Shown here: piece after piece, positions 24,753 through 32,898 of the stretch | Layout of the letters: each line of letters starts with the position of its first letter | Position numbering within the stretch: the stretch's first letter is position 1 | Assembly (NCBI GenBank): GCA_034432795.1 | Contig: DAOUBF010000012.1 | Location: 1-57,628, forward strand | Source: DAOUBF01 sp034432795 | GTDB lineage: Bacteria; Chloroflexota; Anaerolineae; DSLN01 | DNA length: 57,628 bases | Reading direction: 5' to 3' | Position numbers and translations under genes: made by a program | The notes under the pieces: model-generated | Databases searched by the model: none | What the model saw: only the letters and a program-made list of their open reading frames with translations | Told to the model about the DNA's origin: nothing

Positions 24753-25136
24753 CTAAACTTTCGTCGTCCGAAACTCTTGCAGGAGACGAACGGTGCCCCG
24801 CATTTCTTGGGCCGTGACTGTGTTAAGGAAATTCAATGTGTAGCGCAAGAGTTCTCCAAATTGGCGCCCTGTCAGATGCACTGAGACAAGGATCCCCGCA
24901 TGTGGTTTCCCTGTCTGTTCCCATTCACGTGCATAGCGCACGAAGTCCTTAATGTTAAAGGTCAGTACGACCCGATCTTCCGCAGTGGCATAAGTTAGAA
25001 GCGCCTCATCCGATAGTCCTATTTTACTCACCTCCTGCACAGCGACCGCATCAAACCCGCGTTGCCTGAGGGCCGCTGCCAGCGAGGGGCCTTTAGAGAC
25101 ATCCTCATCAATCAACAGACGGAGTTGGGTCGTCAC
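24753..25136 (-). CDS. DUF5615 PIN-like toxin
   Basis: The 127-residue protein begins LRLLIDEDVSKGP, with the first acidic pair of the PIN-like fold. It continues with GFDAVAVQEV, AEDRVVLTFNIKDF and a conserved HAGILV strand, the usual DUF5615 pattern. These are taken to be RNases of type II toxin-antitoxin systems. It lies 6 nt downstream of the DUF433 gene on the same strand, in the usual order for this pair. Confidence 0.88.
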   Translation of the reverse strand: MTTQLRLLIDEDVSKGPSLAAALRQRGFDAVAVQEVSKIGLSDEALLTYATAEDRVVLTFNIKDFVRYAREWEQTGKPHAGILVSVHLTGRQFGELLRYTLNFLNTVTAQEMRGTVRLLQEFRTTKV

Positions 25137-25142
25137 AGCCCT

Positions 25143-25481
25143 TCACTGCTTTGGAACAAGTTGTCCCTTCTCACCCAGCTTGAGGCCGTGCTTCTCCATC
25201 ACCCGTTCTGGCTGATCCTCCTCAATCAGCGCCTCTATCTCTTCCTGATGATCCAGGTAATAGCTGATCGCGTCATAGACTGCTGCCGCAGAGATATGGG
25301 GGTAGGCTTCAAGGATCTCCTCCATTGTGGCGCCGGCCTTGTAGTGGAGAACGATGGCCCGAACCGGCACACGGCTGCCCTTCAGGATCGGTTCTCCTCC
25401 GGCGATGCCCGGTATACGTACCACATGCGGATGTTCAGTAGGCTGCGGTTGAGCTTGAACCGCAGGTGTTTTCATCGCCAT
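25143..25481 (-). CDS. DUF433 antitoxin
   Basis: The 112-residue protein has the DUF433 helix-turn-helix core: IPGIAGGEPILKGSRVPVRAIV, then GATMEEILEAYPHISAAAVYDAISYYLDH. This family is the DNA-binding antitoxin of DUF5615 toxins and of related RNase modules. It should repress its own promoter. The region upstream (25482-25507) separates it from the thiolase gene fragment. Confidence 0.9.
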   Translation of the reverse strand: MAMKTPAVQAQPQPTEHPHVVRIPGIAGGEPILKGSRVPVRAIVLHYKAGATMEEILEAYPHISAAAVYDAISYYLDHQEEIEALIEEDQPERVMEKHGLKLGEKGQLVPKQ

Positions 25482-25507
25482 CGGACGACTCCTATCTCCC
25501 TACACGC

Positions 25508-25603
25508 CTATCGTTGCCCAAGATAATCGCGGCCCGTCTCCAGCGCCCGCCGCATGAATTTCGCCATGCCCGCGCCCACAATAGCGACACGTCTCATGCC
25601 CAT
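25508..25603 (-). pseudogene. Truncated 5' copy of the thiolase-like gene
   Basis: From ATG 25603 the first 25 codons match the thiolase-like gene at 24704, with Thr to Ala at one position. The frame then leaves the match and stops after 31 residues (ends GRDYLGQR). It keeps its own GGAGGAG ribosome site, different from that of the intact gene. It marks a duplication when the toxin-antitoxin segment entered. Confidence 0.88.
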
Positions 25604-25616
25604 ATATCTCCTCCTT

Positions 25617-25645
25617 TACGCAAAGAGCGCAAAGATTCAAAAGAG
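25617..25645. repeat. GCAAAG-type short repeat
   Basis: ACGCAAAGAGCGCAAAG units lie immediately after the GxxExxY stop. They match in kind the array at its start (26030-26073), so the gene is bracketed by the repeat. Confidence 0.65.
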
Positions 25646-26086
25646 TTAAAGGTTGAGAACGAATCTCTTAATACCGTCGCGCATTCGTGGTGCATTGAAG
25701 TTAAGCAACAGTCCAAGTTTGCACCCGGTCAGCCTCAGATAGGTCAGCACTTGTGCATCGTGAACGAGTGTCAACTGGTCTACCACTTTGAGTTCAACGA
25801 CGACCAAACCACCGACCAGAAAATCTAGCCTGTATGCGCACTCAATGTGCATACCCTTATAGGTGAGCGAGATTGGCTTCTGTCGTTCAAAAGGTATGCC
25901 TCGCAGATGGAACTCATGTGCCAGGCATTCTTCATACGCTGATTCAAGCAGGCCGGGCCCCAGGTGGCGATGCACCTCAATCGCAGCGCCGATGATCAGC
26001 TTTGAGAGCGTATCCTCATCCACTTTTATTAAAGTCCTTTGTGCTCTTTGCGCCCTTTGCGTTCTTTGCGTAACAAGATCATTCAC
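25646..26086 (-). CDS. GxxExxY protein (PDDEXK-like nuclease fold)
   Basis: The 146-residue frame contains the name-giving motif GPGLLESAY, then YEECLAHEF, YRLDFLVGGLVVVELK (the D...ExK of the PDDEXK fold) and the terminal LLLNF. The function is unproven; members are scattered and mobile-looking. The GTG at 26086 overlaps the stop of the upstream thiolase-like gene. The first ~18 residues (TQRTQRAQRAQRT) are encoded by 9-base GCAAAG repeats, so the native start may be the GTG of VDEDTLSKLIIGAA. It is embedded between thiolase-like genes with repeats on both sides. Confidence 0.85.
   Translation of the reverse strand: MNDLVTQRTQRAQRAQRTLIKVDEDTLSKLIIGAAIEVHRHLGPGLLESAYEECLAHEFHLRGIPFERQKPISLTYKGMHIECAYRLDFLVGGLVVVELKVVDQLTLVHDAQVLTYLRLTGCKLGLLLNFNAPRMRDGIKRFVLNL
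26030..26073. repeat. 9-base tandem repeat encoding TQR/AQR
   Basis: Four copies of RCGCAAAGR (minus strand) are translated as TQR-TQR-AQR-AQR at the start of the GxxExxY protein. Confidence 0.8.
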
Positions 26087-27236
26087 TGCTCAGGAGAATC
26101 ACCGCTCCGCTGCTGGTGGGCAGGCCGCGCCAGGCGAAGGCCAGGCCGGTGTGGACATCCTTTAACTGGCGTGGGCCGGCTTCGCCGCGCAGTTGCAACA
26201 CGACTTCCAGCACGCGGGCCAGGCCGGAGGCTTCCAGCAGGTGGCCACAGCCCAGGCTGCCGCCAGAGACGTTGACCGGCAGGTCGCCGTCCCGCGCGGT
26301 GGCGCCCTCCAGCGTCAGCCGCCCGGCCTCGCCCTCGCGGCACAGCCCCAGCGCCTCCAGATGCTGCAACTCCTTATAGGCGAAGGTGTCGTCAACCTCG
26401 GCAAAGTCAATCTCGCGGGCAACGTTGCGGATGCCAGCAATGCGATAGGCCATAGCAGCAGCGTCGCGGGCGTAATCCGCGCTGGCCCAGTCGCGGTACT
26501 CCAGCGCATAAGAGCCATTAGCCCAGCCGACGCCGCGAATCCAGACAGGCTTATCGCTCAGCGACATGGCGACCTCGCGCCGTGCCAGAACCATGACAAT
26601 CGCGCCGTCGGCGCTGAAGCTGGTCTGTGAGCGGGTGAGTGGCGCAGCGATGGGCGCCTCGTCCAGCACCGCCTCTATATCCAGGTCGGCGCCGTAGGCC
26701 GCCAGCGGATTGAGCAGCGCATTGGCCTTATTTTTGACCACGACCTGGGCGCAGGCCTCCAGCGGCGTGCCGGTCTCATGGAGATAGCGGTTCATCTCCA
26801 GCCCGGCGATGAAGTAGGGGTGCAGGCCCAGCGGGCGGTTGTAGATGGGTTCAACGGCATAGTTGAGAATATCAAAGGGGGTCAGGATGTTGGACGCCTT
26901 ACTATGCCCCTCTACGGCCACGATGTCCATCAGGCCGGTACGGATGTTCATGTAAGCGGCGGCCAGACCGTGAATGCCATCGGCGGTGATAGTGTGGACC
27001 GGCTTGCGCACCCCGCCGATCTGGTCGGGCACGTATTCGTCAAAGATGCTCGTGCCCTCGTTGAAGTCCTCGGCGACGGTGATAAAACCATCCACGTCGC
27101 GGCGCGGGTCCACGCCGGCGTCGGCGTAGGCACGCACTGCCGCCTCCCACATCAGCTCCTTATATGATTGATAGGGCGAGAGCGGGCTGAAGCCCACAAC
27201 CCCCACCCCAATAATGGCGACATCCCCAGACGGCAT
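26079..27236 (-). CDS. Second thiolase-fold protein lacking the nucleophilic Cys
   Basis: The ATG at 27236 (MPSGDVAIIGVGVV) follows AAAGGAG and is preferred to the longer frame from 27284. The 385-residue protein has the SCP2-thiolase layout (EVDDTFAYKELQHLE, VSGGSLGCGHLLEASG). The nucleophile loop reads TADGIHG, so the expected Cys is not there, while the His of the GH motif is kept. It is the first gene of the group, and with the other thiolase-like protein and DUF35 may form a two-thiolase complex for CoA-ester cleavage (inference). The stretch between the two thiolase genes was later invaded. Confidence 0.87.
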   Translation of the reverse strand: MPSGDVAIIGVGVVGFSPLSPYQSYKELMWEAAVRAYADAGVDPRRDVDGFITVAEDFNEGTSIFDEYVPDQIGGVRKPVHTITADGIHGLAAAYMNIRTGLMDIVAVEGHSKASNILTPFDILNYAVEPIYNRPLGLHPYFIAGLEMNRYLHETGTPLEACAQVVVKNKANALLNPLAAYGADLDIEAVLDEAPIAAPLTRSQTSFSADGAIVMVLARREVAMSLSDKPVWIRGVGWANGSYALEYRDWASADYARDAAAMAYRIAGIRNVAREIDFAEVDDTFAYKELQHLEALGLCREGEAGRLTLEGATARDGDLPVNVSGGSLGCGHLLEASGLARVLEVVLQLRGEAGPRQLKDVHTGLAFAWRGLPTSSGAVILLSSE

Positions 27237-27272
27237 ATGGACTCCTTTGTGCTCGTTCCGGATACTCCAGTT

Positions 27273-27278
27273 ATTGTA
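27273..27278 (-). promoter_or_regulatory. -10 box of the thiolase/DUF35 genes
   Basis: TACAAT on the minus strand lies about 36 nt before the ATG at 27236. The -35 region is weak. Confidence 0.45.
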
Positions 27279-27403
27279 CCCCAATTGGCCCGTAAGGGAA
27301 AATGCGCCAGGATTCCCCCGCCCTTTGTATACGGCCCTGCAGTTAAAACCGCGCCTGGGCAGGAGCGCCTCTATGGGGGTGAGGCCCTTTGGCCCTGAGA
27401 CGC

Positions 27404-28768
27404 TCAGGGCGCAGAGCGGGTGGGGTGGGGGATCATATTCTTCTCAAGGTCTAGCGCGGGCAGCGGCCCAGGCTCGCTGGCCAGCTTGACCAGGGTCGCG
27501 CCGCCCTCCAGGGCAGCCAGCGCCCGCACGCGCCGGGGACGGTACAGGCCCCACCCCAACACACCCAGCACCGTGAGCAGCCCGCCACCGATTACGACGA
27601 GACGACCCGGCAGATAGAGAAGAGTTACCGTGACATAGGGGGTAACGTTGACCTGATAGCGGACCTCTTCTATCGTCACCGTCTTCTGCCCGCTGATCTC
27701 CTCCTCGGCGATGAGTTCCCCCGCCGTGCCGCGTAGAGCGCGCAGCCGGACAGTAGCAGCACCCCGCCCTTCGGCTTGCAAGGCCAGGGCCTGGGCCGGC
27801 ACGAAGGCCGAGACCTCCGGTCGGTCGGGGGTCACCAGCAAAGTCAGGCTGGGCACCGGCGTTGCCCCCGGCGCCGCCAGGAACATCACCGCCGCGCCGC
27901 GGGCGTCACTGGCAGAAAACTGGACCGCCGGCGCCTGGCGGCCCAGGCGCACGCCCAACCCGCCCATCCACCAGGTCGTCCCCGCCGCCAGGCTGCCTTG
28001 CGCCACCGGCTCGCCGCCGACCAGCCGCGTAATTTGCGCCTGCCCCTGGGGGGACACCCCCTCCAGCCGCAACTCAATAGAGGGACCGCGACCGGCGCTG
28101 ACCACCTGCCCCGGCGGCAGAGGCAGTTCGGCCTGCTCCCAACCGGCGACCGCATTCCAGGCCGCGCCAAGCAGGACAAGCGTCAGGCCCAAGTGGGCCA
28201 GGAGTGGGCCAAGGGGGGCAAGTGGCCGGTCAGCGACCAGGTAATGCGCCGCGCCCCCGGCCTCCGTGCGCACGCGGTAGCCGCGCCGCTTCAGCCGCGC
28301 CGCGAGGGCCTGGATCACCTGCGCTGGGGGTAACGCTGTCCGCTCGCTGCGATGGGGAGAGGGATCGCCGAAGAAGGAATCGGGGACCTGCGCGCCGGGC
28401 GGCTCACGCCCTTGCTGCAATGCCTCCACGTAACCGTACAGGCGCAGCAGCAGGCTGAAGGCGGCCCCGGCCAGGATCAGGCGGAACCAGGAGGCCTGGC
28501 GGATAGCCAATAGACCCAGATTCAGTAAGGTCTCTGTCGTTGGCCCAAGCTGCGCGCGCACCGCGACCAGCCAGCGAGCCTGCTCGGCCGGATCGTCTAG
28601 CGCCGCTCCCGGCATCTGCGGCAGGAGCGCCATCAGGGCCAGGCTCAGCCCGACCAGCATAACCCAGAGGACTGCCAGGCGGTCGCTGGCGGCGACGCGC
28701 CACAGCCGTGTCCACAAGTCGCTCGTCGGGGTGCGGGTGGCCTGGCTCAGGGCATCAGAGGGCGGCAT
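27404..28768 (-). CDS. ResB-like cytochrome c biogenesis protein
   Basis: The 454-residue protein opens with a ResB-like segment (LWRVAASDRLAVLWVMLVGL ending in LPQ). It has hydrophobic helices near residues 30-52, 105-125, 190-210 and 375-400, with a large extracytoplasmic beta-rich domain between the last two. ResB/Ccs1 works with a CcsA/ResC heme handler in System II cytochrome c maturation. No CcsA partner is in the window, and the C-terminal helix ends in a short cytosolic tail. Assignment rests on the first helix and topology. Confidence 0.75.
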   Translation of the reverse strand: MPPSDALSQATRTPTSDLWTRLWRVAASDRLAVLWVMLVGLSLALMALLPQMPGAALDDPAEQARWLVAVRAQLGPTTETLLNLGLLAIRQASWFRLILAGAAFSLLLRLYGYVEALQQGREPPGAQVPDSFFGDPSPHRSERTALPPAQVIQALAARLKRRGYRVRTEAGGAAHYLVADRPLAPLGPLLAHLGLTLVLLGAAWNAVAGWEQAELPLPPGQVVSAGRGPSIELRLEGVSPQGQAQITRLVGGEPVAQGSLAAGTTWWMGGLGVRLGRQAPAVQFSASDARGAAVMFLAAPGATPVPSLTLLVTPDRPEVSAFVPAQALALQAEGRGAATVRLRALRGTAGELIAEEEISGQKTVTIEEVRYQVNVTPYVTVTLLYLPGRLVVIGGGLLTVLGVLGWGLYRPRRVRALAALEGGATLVKLASEPGPLPALDLEKNMIPHPTRSAP

Positions 28769-28808
28769 GCCTGCGCAGAGCAGGGGCAGGGTTGCAACCC
28801 TGCCCCCC

Positions 28809-29585
28809 CTACTTTCTCGGTGTGTGCGTTGGCCTGGGCGTGTGCGTCGGCTTGGGCGTCCGGCCCGGCCTGGGGGTCTCGGTAGGCTCAGGGGTGATCG
28901 TGATCGCCGGAGGCGTCAGCGCACCCCCGCCGCCTGCCCCATGCGCCTGGAGGTTGCCGCCGCTCAACGTGCCTGAAACCGAGAGGACAACGCGCCCACC
29001 GGCATCGCGGATGGTGATCCGCACAACGTCATCCCGCCCCGGCTCGCCGCCGTCCGCAAAGGTCCACTCCGCCGTTGCGCCAGCCACGCCGTTATAGCGC
29101 CCTGTGCCCATGCCGCGATAGGTGTCAAAGGCGGCATCGGGTGGGTTCGGCGTAATGGCCGGATCGTCTATGCAAGAGGCCCAGGTGAGTTGCTCCAGAT
29201 GGAACTTCTCGCCCTGGCCCCAATTGACCTGAAGGTTGTTACCGCTCTGGCCGGGATCGCAGCGCAACACAAAGCTCACGTGGGCACGCACCCCACCGCT
29301 CTCCACGGCGCCGCCGCCGGTCATCCAGCCCCCCACCAGCGAGGTCGGCGTAGGCGAAGGTGTCCAGCCGGTGGGCGTGGGCGTCGGAGTCGGTGTCGGC
29401 GTCGGGGTGGGGGTGGGTGTTGGGGTTGGGGTAGGCGTGGGCGACAATGTCGCCGTAGCGGTCGCTGTGGCCGTCCTCGTGGCCCTCTCCAGCACATCCG
29501 CGCTCAGCGCCTGCGAGCTTAAGGCCGGCCCGCAGGAGACCACCCAGGGCAAAACTATCAACCATACCCATATCATGCGTTTCAT
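28809..29585 (-). CDS. Lipoprotein with Thr-Pro stalk and post-COAP-1-like domain
   Basis: The ATG at 29585 (MKRMIWVWLIVLPWVVSC) follows GGAGG. The signal peptide ends in the lipobox VVSC. A run of about 16 Thr-Pro pairs makes a stalk. Then comes a beta-rich domain with GGWMTGGGAVESGG, FRLCD-like and GEPGRDDVVRI features and a final GGNLQAH, resembling the post-COAP-1 domain of secreted proteins. It ends in TPKPTHTPRPTHTPRK. It should be lipid-anchored outside the cytoplasmic membrane; the function is unknown. The two Cys in the domain may form a disulfide. Confidence 0.75.
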   Translation of the reverse strand: MKRMIWVWLIVLPWVVSCGPALSSQALSADVLERATRTATATATATLSPTPTPTPTPTPTPTPTPTPTPTPTGWTPSPTPTSLVGGWMTGGGAVESGGVRAHVSFVLRCDPGQSGNNLQVNWGQGEKFHLEQLTWASCIDDPAITPNPPDAAFDTYRGMGTGRYNGVAGATAEWTFADGGEPGRDDVVRITIRDAGGRVVLSVSGTLSGGNLQAHGAGGGGALTPPAITITPEPTETPRPGRTPKPTHTPRPTHTPRK

Positions 29586-29748
29586 AGCCTCAACCTCCTG
29601 GAGTCCTGGGGAGAAGAGAATCATAGGATTGCTGAAGCCATGCTTCAGCATACCTTATCTCCTGGACTCACACGCTACGCCCCATTATAAAAAACCAGGG
29701 GGTGCGCTGTCACTAGGAATGAAATCTCGGTGAACCGCAGAGGAACAT

Positions 29749-29865
29749 CTCTTTGACATGATCACGACACATTTACGACTCAGTAGGGCGGCTTTCCATA
29801 GCCGCCATTGCCACGACCGCTGTGGCGGAACGCCTCTTTGACATGATCACGACGCATTTACGACT
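29749..29865. repeat. 32-bp direct repeat flanking a GTAGGGCGGC hairpin
   Basis: CTCTTTGACATGATCACGAC plus CATTTACGACT occurs at 29749-29780 and 29834-29865 with one mismatch. Between the copies lies a GTAGGGCGGCTTTCC hairpin (29783-29806). The gap 29652-29885 contains nothing else recognisable. Confidence 0.8.
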
Positions 29866-29885
29866 ACGACCCATAGACCACAGCG

Positions 29886-31955
29886 TCAAAACCCACGTCG
29901 TGCGCTGTGCGTCTCCATCCAGGCGCGCAGCACCTCGGCCACGCTCCATGCCTGGGCGAAGCAGCCGCGCGGCGTGAAGGGGGGGTCGCCGTCAAAAATC
30001 TCGCTGATCGTCCCCAGGCCGGCATCGCTCAGGTGGTGGGCCATCGGAGTCAGGTAGCTGCGCGCCCGATCCGGATCGCCATACACCTTCAGGTGGGCCG
30101 TGACGAAGGGGCCAAGCAGCCAGGCCCAGACCGTGCCCTGGTGGTAGGCACCATCGCGCCTGAGCCTGTCGCCCAGATAGCGCCCCTGATAAGCGGGATG
30201 GCCGGGCGCCAGCGAGCGCAGACCGTAGGAGGTGAGCAGGTGACGAGCGCAGACATCCACAACCGCCTGCGCCCGGACGCCATCCAGCGGGCTATAGGGC
30301 AGGCACACCGCCAGGAGTTGATTGGGCCGCAGCGCAGCGTCGGCGCCCCCCGGCCCATCAATCACGTCGTACAAATAGCCGCCCTCTGCATACCAGAAGC
30401 GCTCCCGAAAGCTTTGCTCCACCTGGCTGGCCAGTTCCTGGTAGGCGCCTGCCCGGCGGCGGCCCAGCCGGTCGCCGAACGTGGCCAGTGTGACCAGCGC
30501 ATTGTGCCACAGGGCGTTGATCTCCACCGGCTTGCCGATGCGCGGCGTGACCACCCAATCCCCCACCTTGGCGTCCATCCAGGTCAATTGTACCCCTGGC
30601 TCGCCCGCCCACAGCAGGCCGTCGCTGGCATCCATGTGGATATTATAGCGTGTCCCGCGCCTGTGCCATTCCACAATGTCCACCAGTGTCGGGTACAACT
30701 CCTCAATCAGGTCCATGTCGCCGGTGACCTGGAGATAGGCATTGAGCGCCCAGAAATACCATAGCGTGGCATCCACCGTGTTATATTCCGCCGGTTGCGG
30801 CGGCATACCGGGCACGGGCGGCTCTGGGAAGCGGTTGGGAAGCATGCCGCGATCCACGAACTGGGCGAAGGTGCGCAAAATGCAGGCCGCCTCTCGCCAG
30901 CGCCCCAGCGCCAATGTCAGCCCAGGCAGGCTGATCATGGTATCGCGCCCCCAGTCGGTGAACCAGGGATAGCCGGCGATCACCGTCAGGCCGGTCTCCG
31001 CCTCCGCGCCGACTTCCTCCTCCGCCTGGGCCTCATCCGGTGGACGGCGGACGACGGACGATGGACGAGAGACGATGAACTGGTCAGCGGCCAGCGCCAA
31101 TTGCTGGACCCAGGGCGGCTCCCGTTCAAGCTGGGCCAGGCGCAAGAGTTCGGCCTGGCGGGCGCGCTCGGCCTTATATGCCGCTCGCCAGTCGTTCTCC
31201 TGGGGCAACTCCGTGCTCAACACCAAAGCCAACGTCTCCCCTTCATACAGGGTCGCCGTCAATGTGGCGGCAGCAAACAGGTCCTCCACATCGTCCAGGC
31301 CGCGCTCGGTCTCCAGGCGATGTTTGAAATTCCAATGCCAGCCACCCCGCAAATCCACCTCCCCCTGATTGGCGCCGATCCAGTAGGGCGGTGCGCCCGG
31401 CCTGGCATCCACGCGCAACAGAGGCCCAGGCGTGCTCTTCCGGCCCTCCTCATCCACCACCGGCATCCAGCCATTCCCCCGGATGTGTTCGTGGTGGCTG
31501 CGGAAGGTGACCAGGGGGGTGATGACCAGGGTCAGCGGGCGGGCGGTGCGCTGCAAGGTGTAGGTGACGTAGGTGGTATTGGCGCCGTGCACCATCCAGA
31601 GGCGCTTCTCTAATAGCGCCTCGGCCAGCGCATAGGTGAACACCGGGAGCGTCCCCTCCAGCCGGAACGATTCCAGATGATAGTAGCCGTGCGGGTGCAC
31701 CGTGCCATCGGCATACTCATTCGTGGTCAGCGGGTAGGTTTCGCCGTCTAAATAGGCCACCTCATTACACTTGGCGACCAGGACGACCCGGCCAACGGGT
31801 GGATTCAGGGCGGCGACCAGCCAGCCATGATAGCGCCGGGTATTGGCGCCCGCCACGGTTCCGGCAGCGTAACCGCCCAGGCCGTTGGTGACCAGCCACT
31901 CCCGGCGCAAGGCATGTTCAAGATCGCCGGTGATCTCACGCCCAAAGCCGATCAT
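29886..31955 (-). CDS. Glycogen-debranching / amylo-alpha-1,6-glucosidase (GH133-type)
   Basis: The 689-residue protein has the bacterial GDE layout. The N-terminal beta-domain (residues 1 to about 280) starts REWLVTNGLGGYAAGTVAG with NTRRYHGWLVA. A C-terminal (alpha/alpha)6 domain carries WFTDWGRDTMISLPGL (catalytic region), NTVDATLWYFWAL and YHQGTVWAWLLGPF. It hydrolyses alpha-1,6 branch points of glycogen or related glucans in the cytosol. The ATG overlaps the rhomboid stop as ATGA. Between the two domains, about residues 293-305 (SRPSSVVRRPPDE) come from the heptamer repeat. Confidence 0.92.
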   Translation of the reverse strand: MIGFGREITGDLEHALRREWLVTNGLGGYAAGTVAGANTRRYHGWLVAALNPPVGRVVLVAKCNEVAYLDGETYPLTTNEYADGTVHPHGYYHLESFRLEGTLPVFTYALAEALLEKRLWMVHGANTTYVTYTLQRTARPLTLVITPLVTFRSHHEHIRGNGWMPVVDEEGRKSTPGPLLRVDARPGAPPYWIGANQGEVDLRGGWHWNFKHRLETERGLDDVEDLFAAATLTATLYEGETLALVLSTELPQENDWRAAYKAERARQAELLRLAQLEREPPWVQQLALAADQFIVSRPSSVVRRPPDEAQAEEEVGAEAETGLTVIAGYPWFTDWGRDTMISLPGLTLALGRWREAACILRTFAQFVDRGMLPNRFPEPPVPGMPPQPAEYNTVDATLWYFWALNAYLQVTGDMDLIEELYPTLVDIVEWHRRGTRYNIHMDASDGLLWAGEPGVQLTWMDAKVGDWVVTPRIGKPVEINALWHNALVTLATFGDRLGRRRAGAYQELASQVEQSFRERFWYAEGGYLYDVIDGPGGADAALRPNQLLAVCLPYSPLDGVRAQAVVDVCARHLLTSYGLRSLAPGHPAYQGRYLGDRLRRDGAYHQGTVWAWLLGPFVTAHLKVYGDPDRARSYLTPMAHHLSDAGLGTISEIFDGDPPFTPRGCFAQAWSVAEVLRAWMETHSARRGF
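31041..31076. repeat. Heptamer repeat in the debranching-enzyme linker
   Basis: GGACGGCGGACGACGGACGA and following units are read on the minus strand as PSSVVRRPP between the two domains of the enzyme. Confidence 0.75.
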
Positions 31956-32674
31956 AAGTCACGCCACCACGCATCCTCTTGCCAGGGCCGGATCACCTCA
32001 TAATAAGAGGGGGGTCCCGGCGGGCGCCTGCGACGGCCCAGGGTAAACAGCTTCACCGTGAGCAGGCCGAAAACGAACCCCCCGATATGGGCAAACACCG
32101 CCACTCCGCCGGTCTCTCCCGCCGTGCCAAACGAGGCAAAGCCGGTGAAGAATTGTAGAATGAACCACAGCCCTAGCAGAATGTACGCTGGCACCTCCAC
32201 CAGACGGATGAAATAGAACATGATGACCATGCTCAGGATACGGGCATTGGGATATAAGAGGAGATAGCCACCTAACACCCCCGCGATGGCGCCGCTGGCG
32301 CCGATCATGGGGATGCGCGTGTTGGGCGTGACCAAGATCTGCGAGAGCGCTGCCGCAACGCCAGAGAGCAGATAAAAGAGGATATAGCGCACATGCCCCA
32401 TCGCATCCTCAACGTTATCCCCGAAGATCCACAGATAGAGCATGTTGCCGCCGATGTGCAGCAGGTTGGCGTGCATGAACATGGAGCTGAAGAAGGTCAG
32501 CGCCACACCCAGGTTAAAGCGATGCGTGACCTGGAACGGGACCAGCGCCAGCGCGTACAGTTCCTCTTCCGACAGCGTTTGCTGGTAGAGGAAGACCAAG
32601 ATGTTGATCGCAATGAAGGTAATGGTCACTACCGGCACGCGCCGGCTTGGGTTAACATCGCGCAAAGGCAGCAT
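31952..32674 (-). CDS. Rhomboid-family intramembrane serine protease
   Basis: The 240-residue protein has six or more membrane helices, the loop motif SSMFMHANLLHIGGNMLYLWIFG (quoted only in part), the catalytic Ser in GASGAIAGVLGG and the catalytic His in AHIGGF. It cleaves membrane-anchored substrates within the bilayer. A TATAAT box 8 nt before the ATG predicts a leaderless transcript. Its stop overlaps the debranching-enzyme start as ATGA; the functional link between the two is unclear. Confidence 0.93.
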   Translation of the reverse strand: MLPLRDVNPSRRVPVVTITFIAINILVFLYQQTLSEEELYALALVPFQVTHRFNLGVALTFFSSMFMHANLLHIGGNMLYLWIFGDNVEDAMGHVRYILFYLLSGVAAALSQILVTPNTRIPMIGASGAIAGVLGGYLLLYPNARILSMVIMFYFIRLVEVPAYILLGLWFILQFFTGFASFGTAGETGGVAVFAHIGGFVFGLLTVKLFTLGRRRRPPGPPSYYEVIRPWQEDAWWRDL

Positions 32675-32682
32675 AGCTCAGC

Positions 32683-32688
32683 ATTATA
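32683..32688 (-). promoter_or_regulatory. TATAAT -10 box for leaderless rhomboid mRNA
   Basis: A perfect TATAAT on the minus strand ends 8 nt before ATG 32674, with no ribosome site in between. Confidence 0.55.
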
Positions 32689-32731
32689 GGCCAAATGCCG
32701 CCGGGGGGCAATTGGAGCGCAGAAACGCAAA

Positions 32732-32758
32732 CAGCCGCCGTCCGGGCGACAGCGGCTG
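32732..32758 (-). terminator. Possible terminator of the OB-fold lipoprotein gene
   Basis: CAGCCGC (32732-32738) pairs with GCGGCTG (32752-32758). On the minus strand TGTTTGCGTTTC follows, a weak U-rich tail. It lies about 140 nt after the lipoprotein stop. The rest of 32675-32898 shows no gene. Confidence 0.4.
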
Positions 32759-32898
32759 CTCGCGAAAAGGAGGACCATAAGCCCAATGTGTGAGAGGTAT
32801 CCCAGCCCCGTTGACCAGCCTCACTATAGCACACTCCCAGGCGCAGCGCAATAAGGAAACAGATAGAACATGGTTATAAAATTGTTAAAAGCCTCCAG

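Noticed and set aside
24753..25481. DUF433/DUF5615 pair as cargo of a recognised transposon
   Set aside because: No transposase, integrase or terminal inverted repeat was found; only the 77-bp direct duplication supports an insertion.
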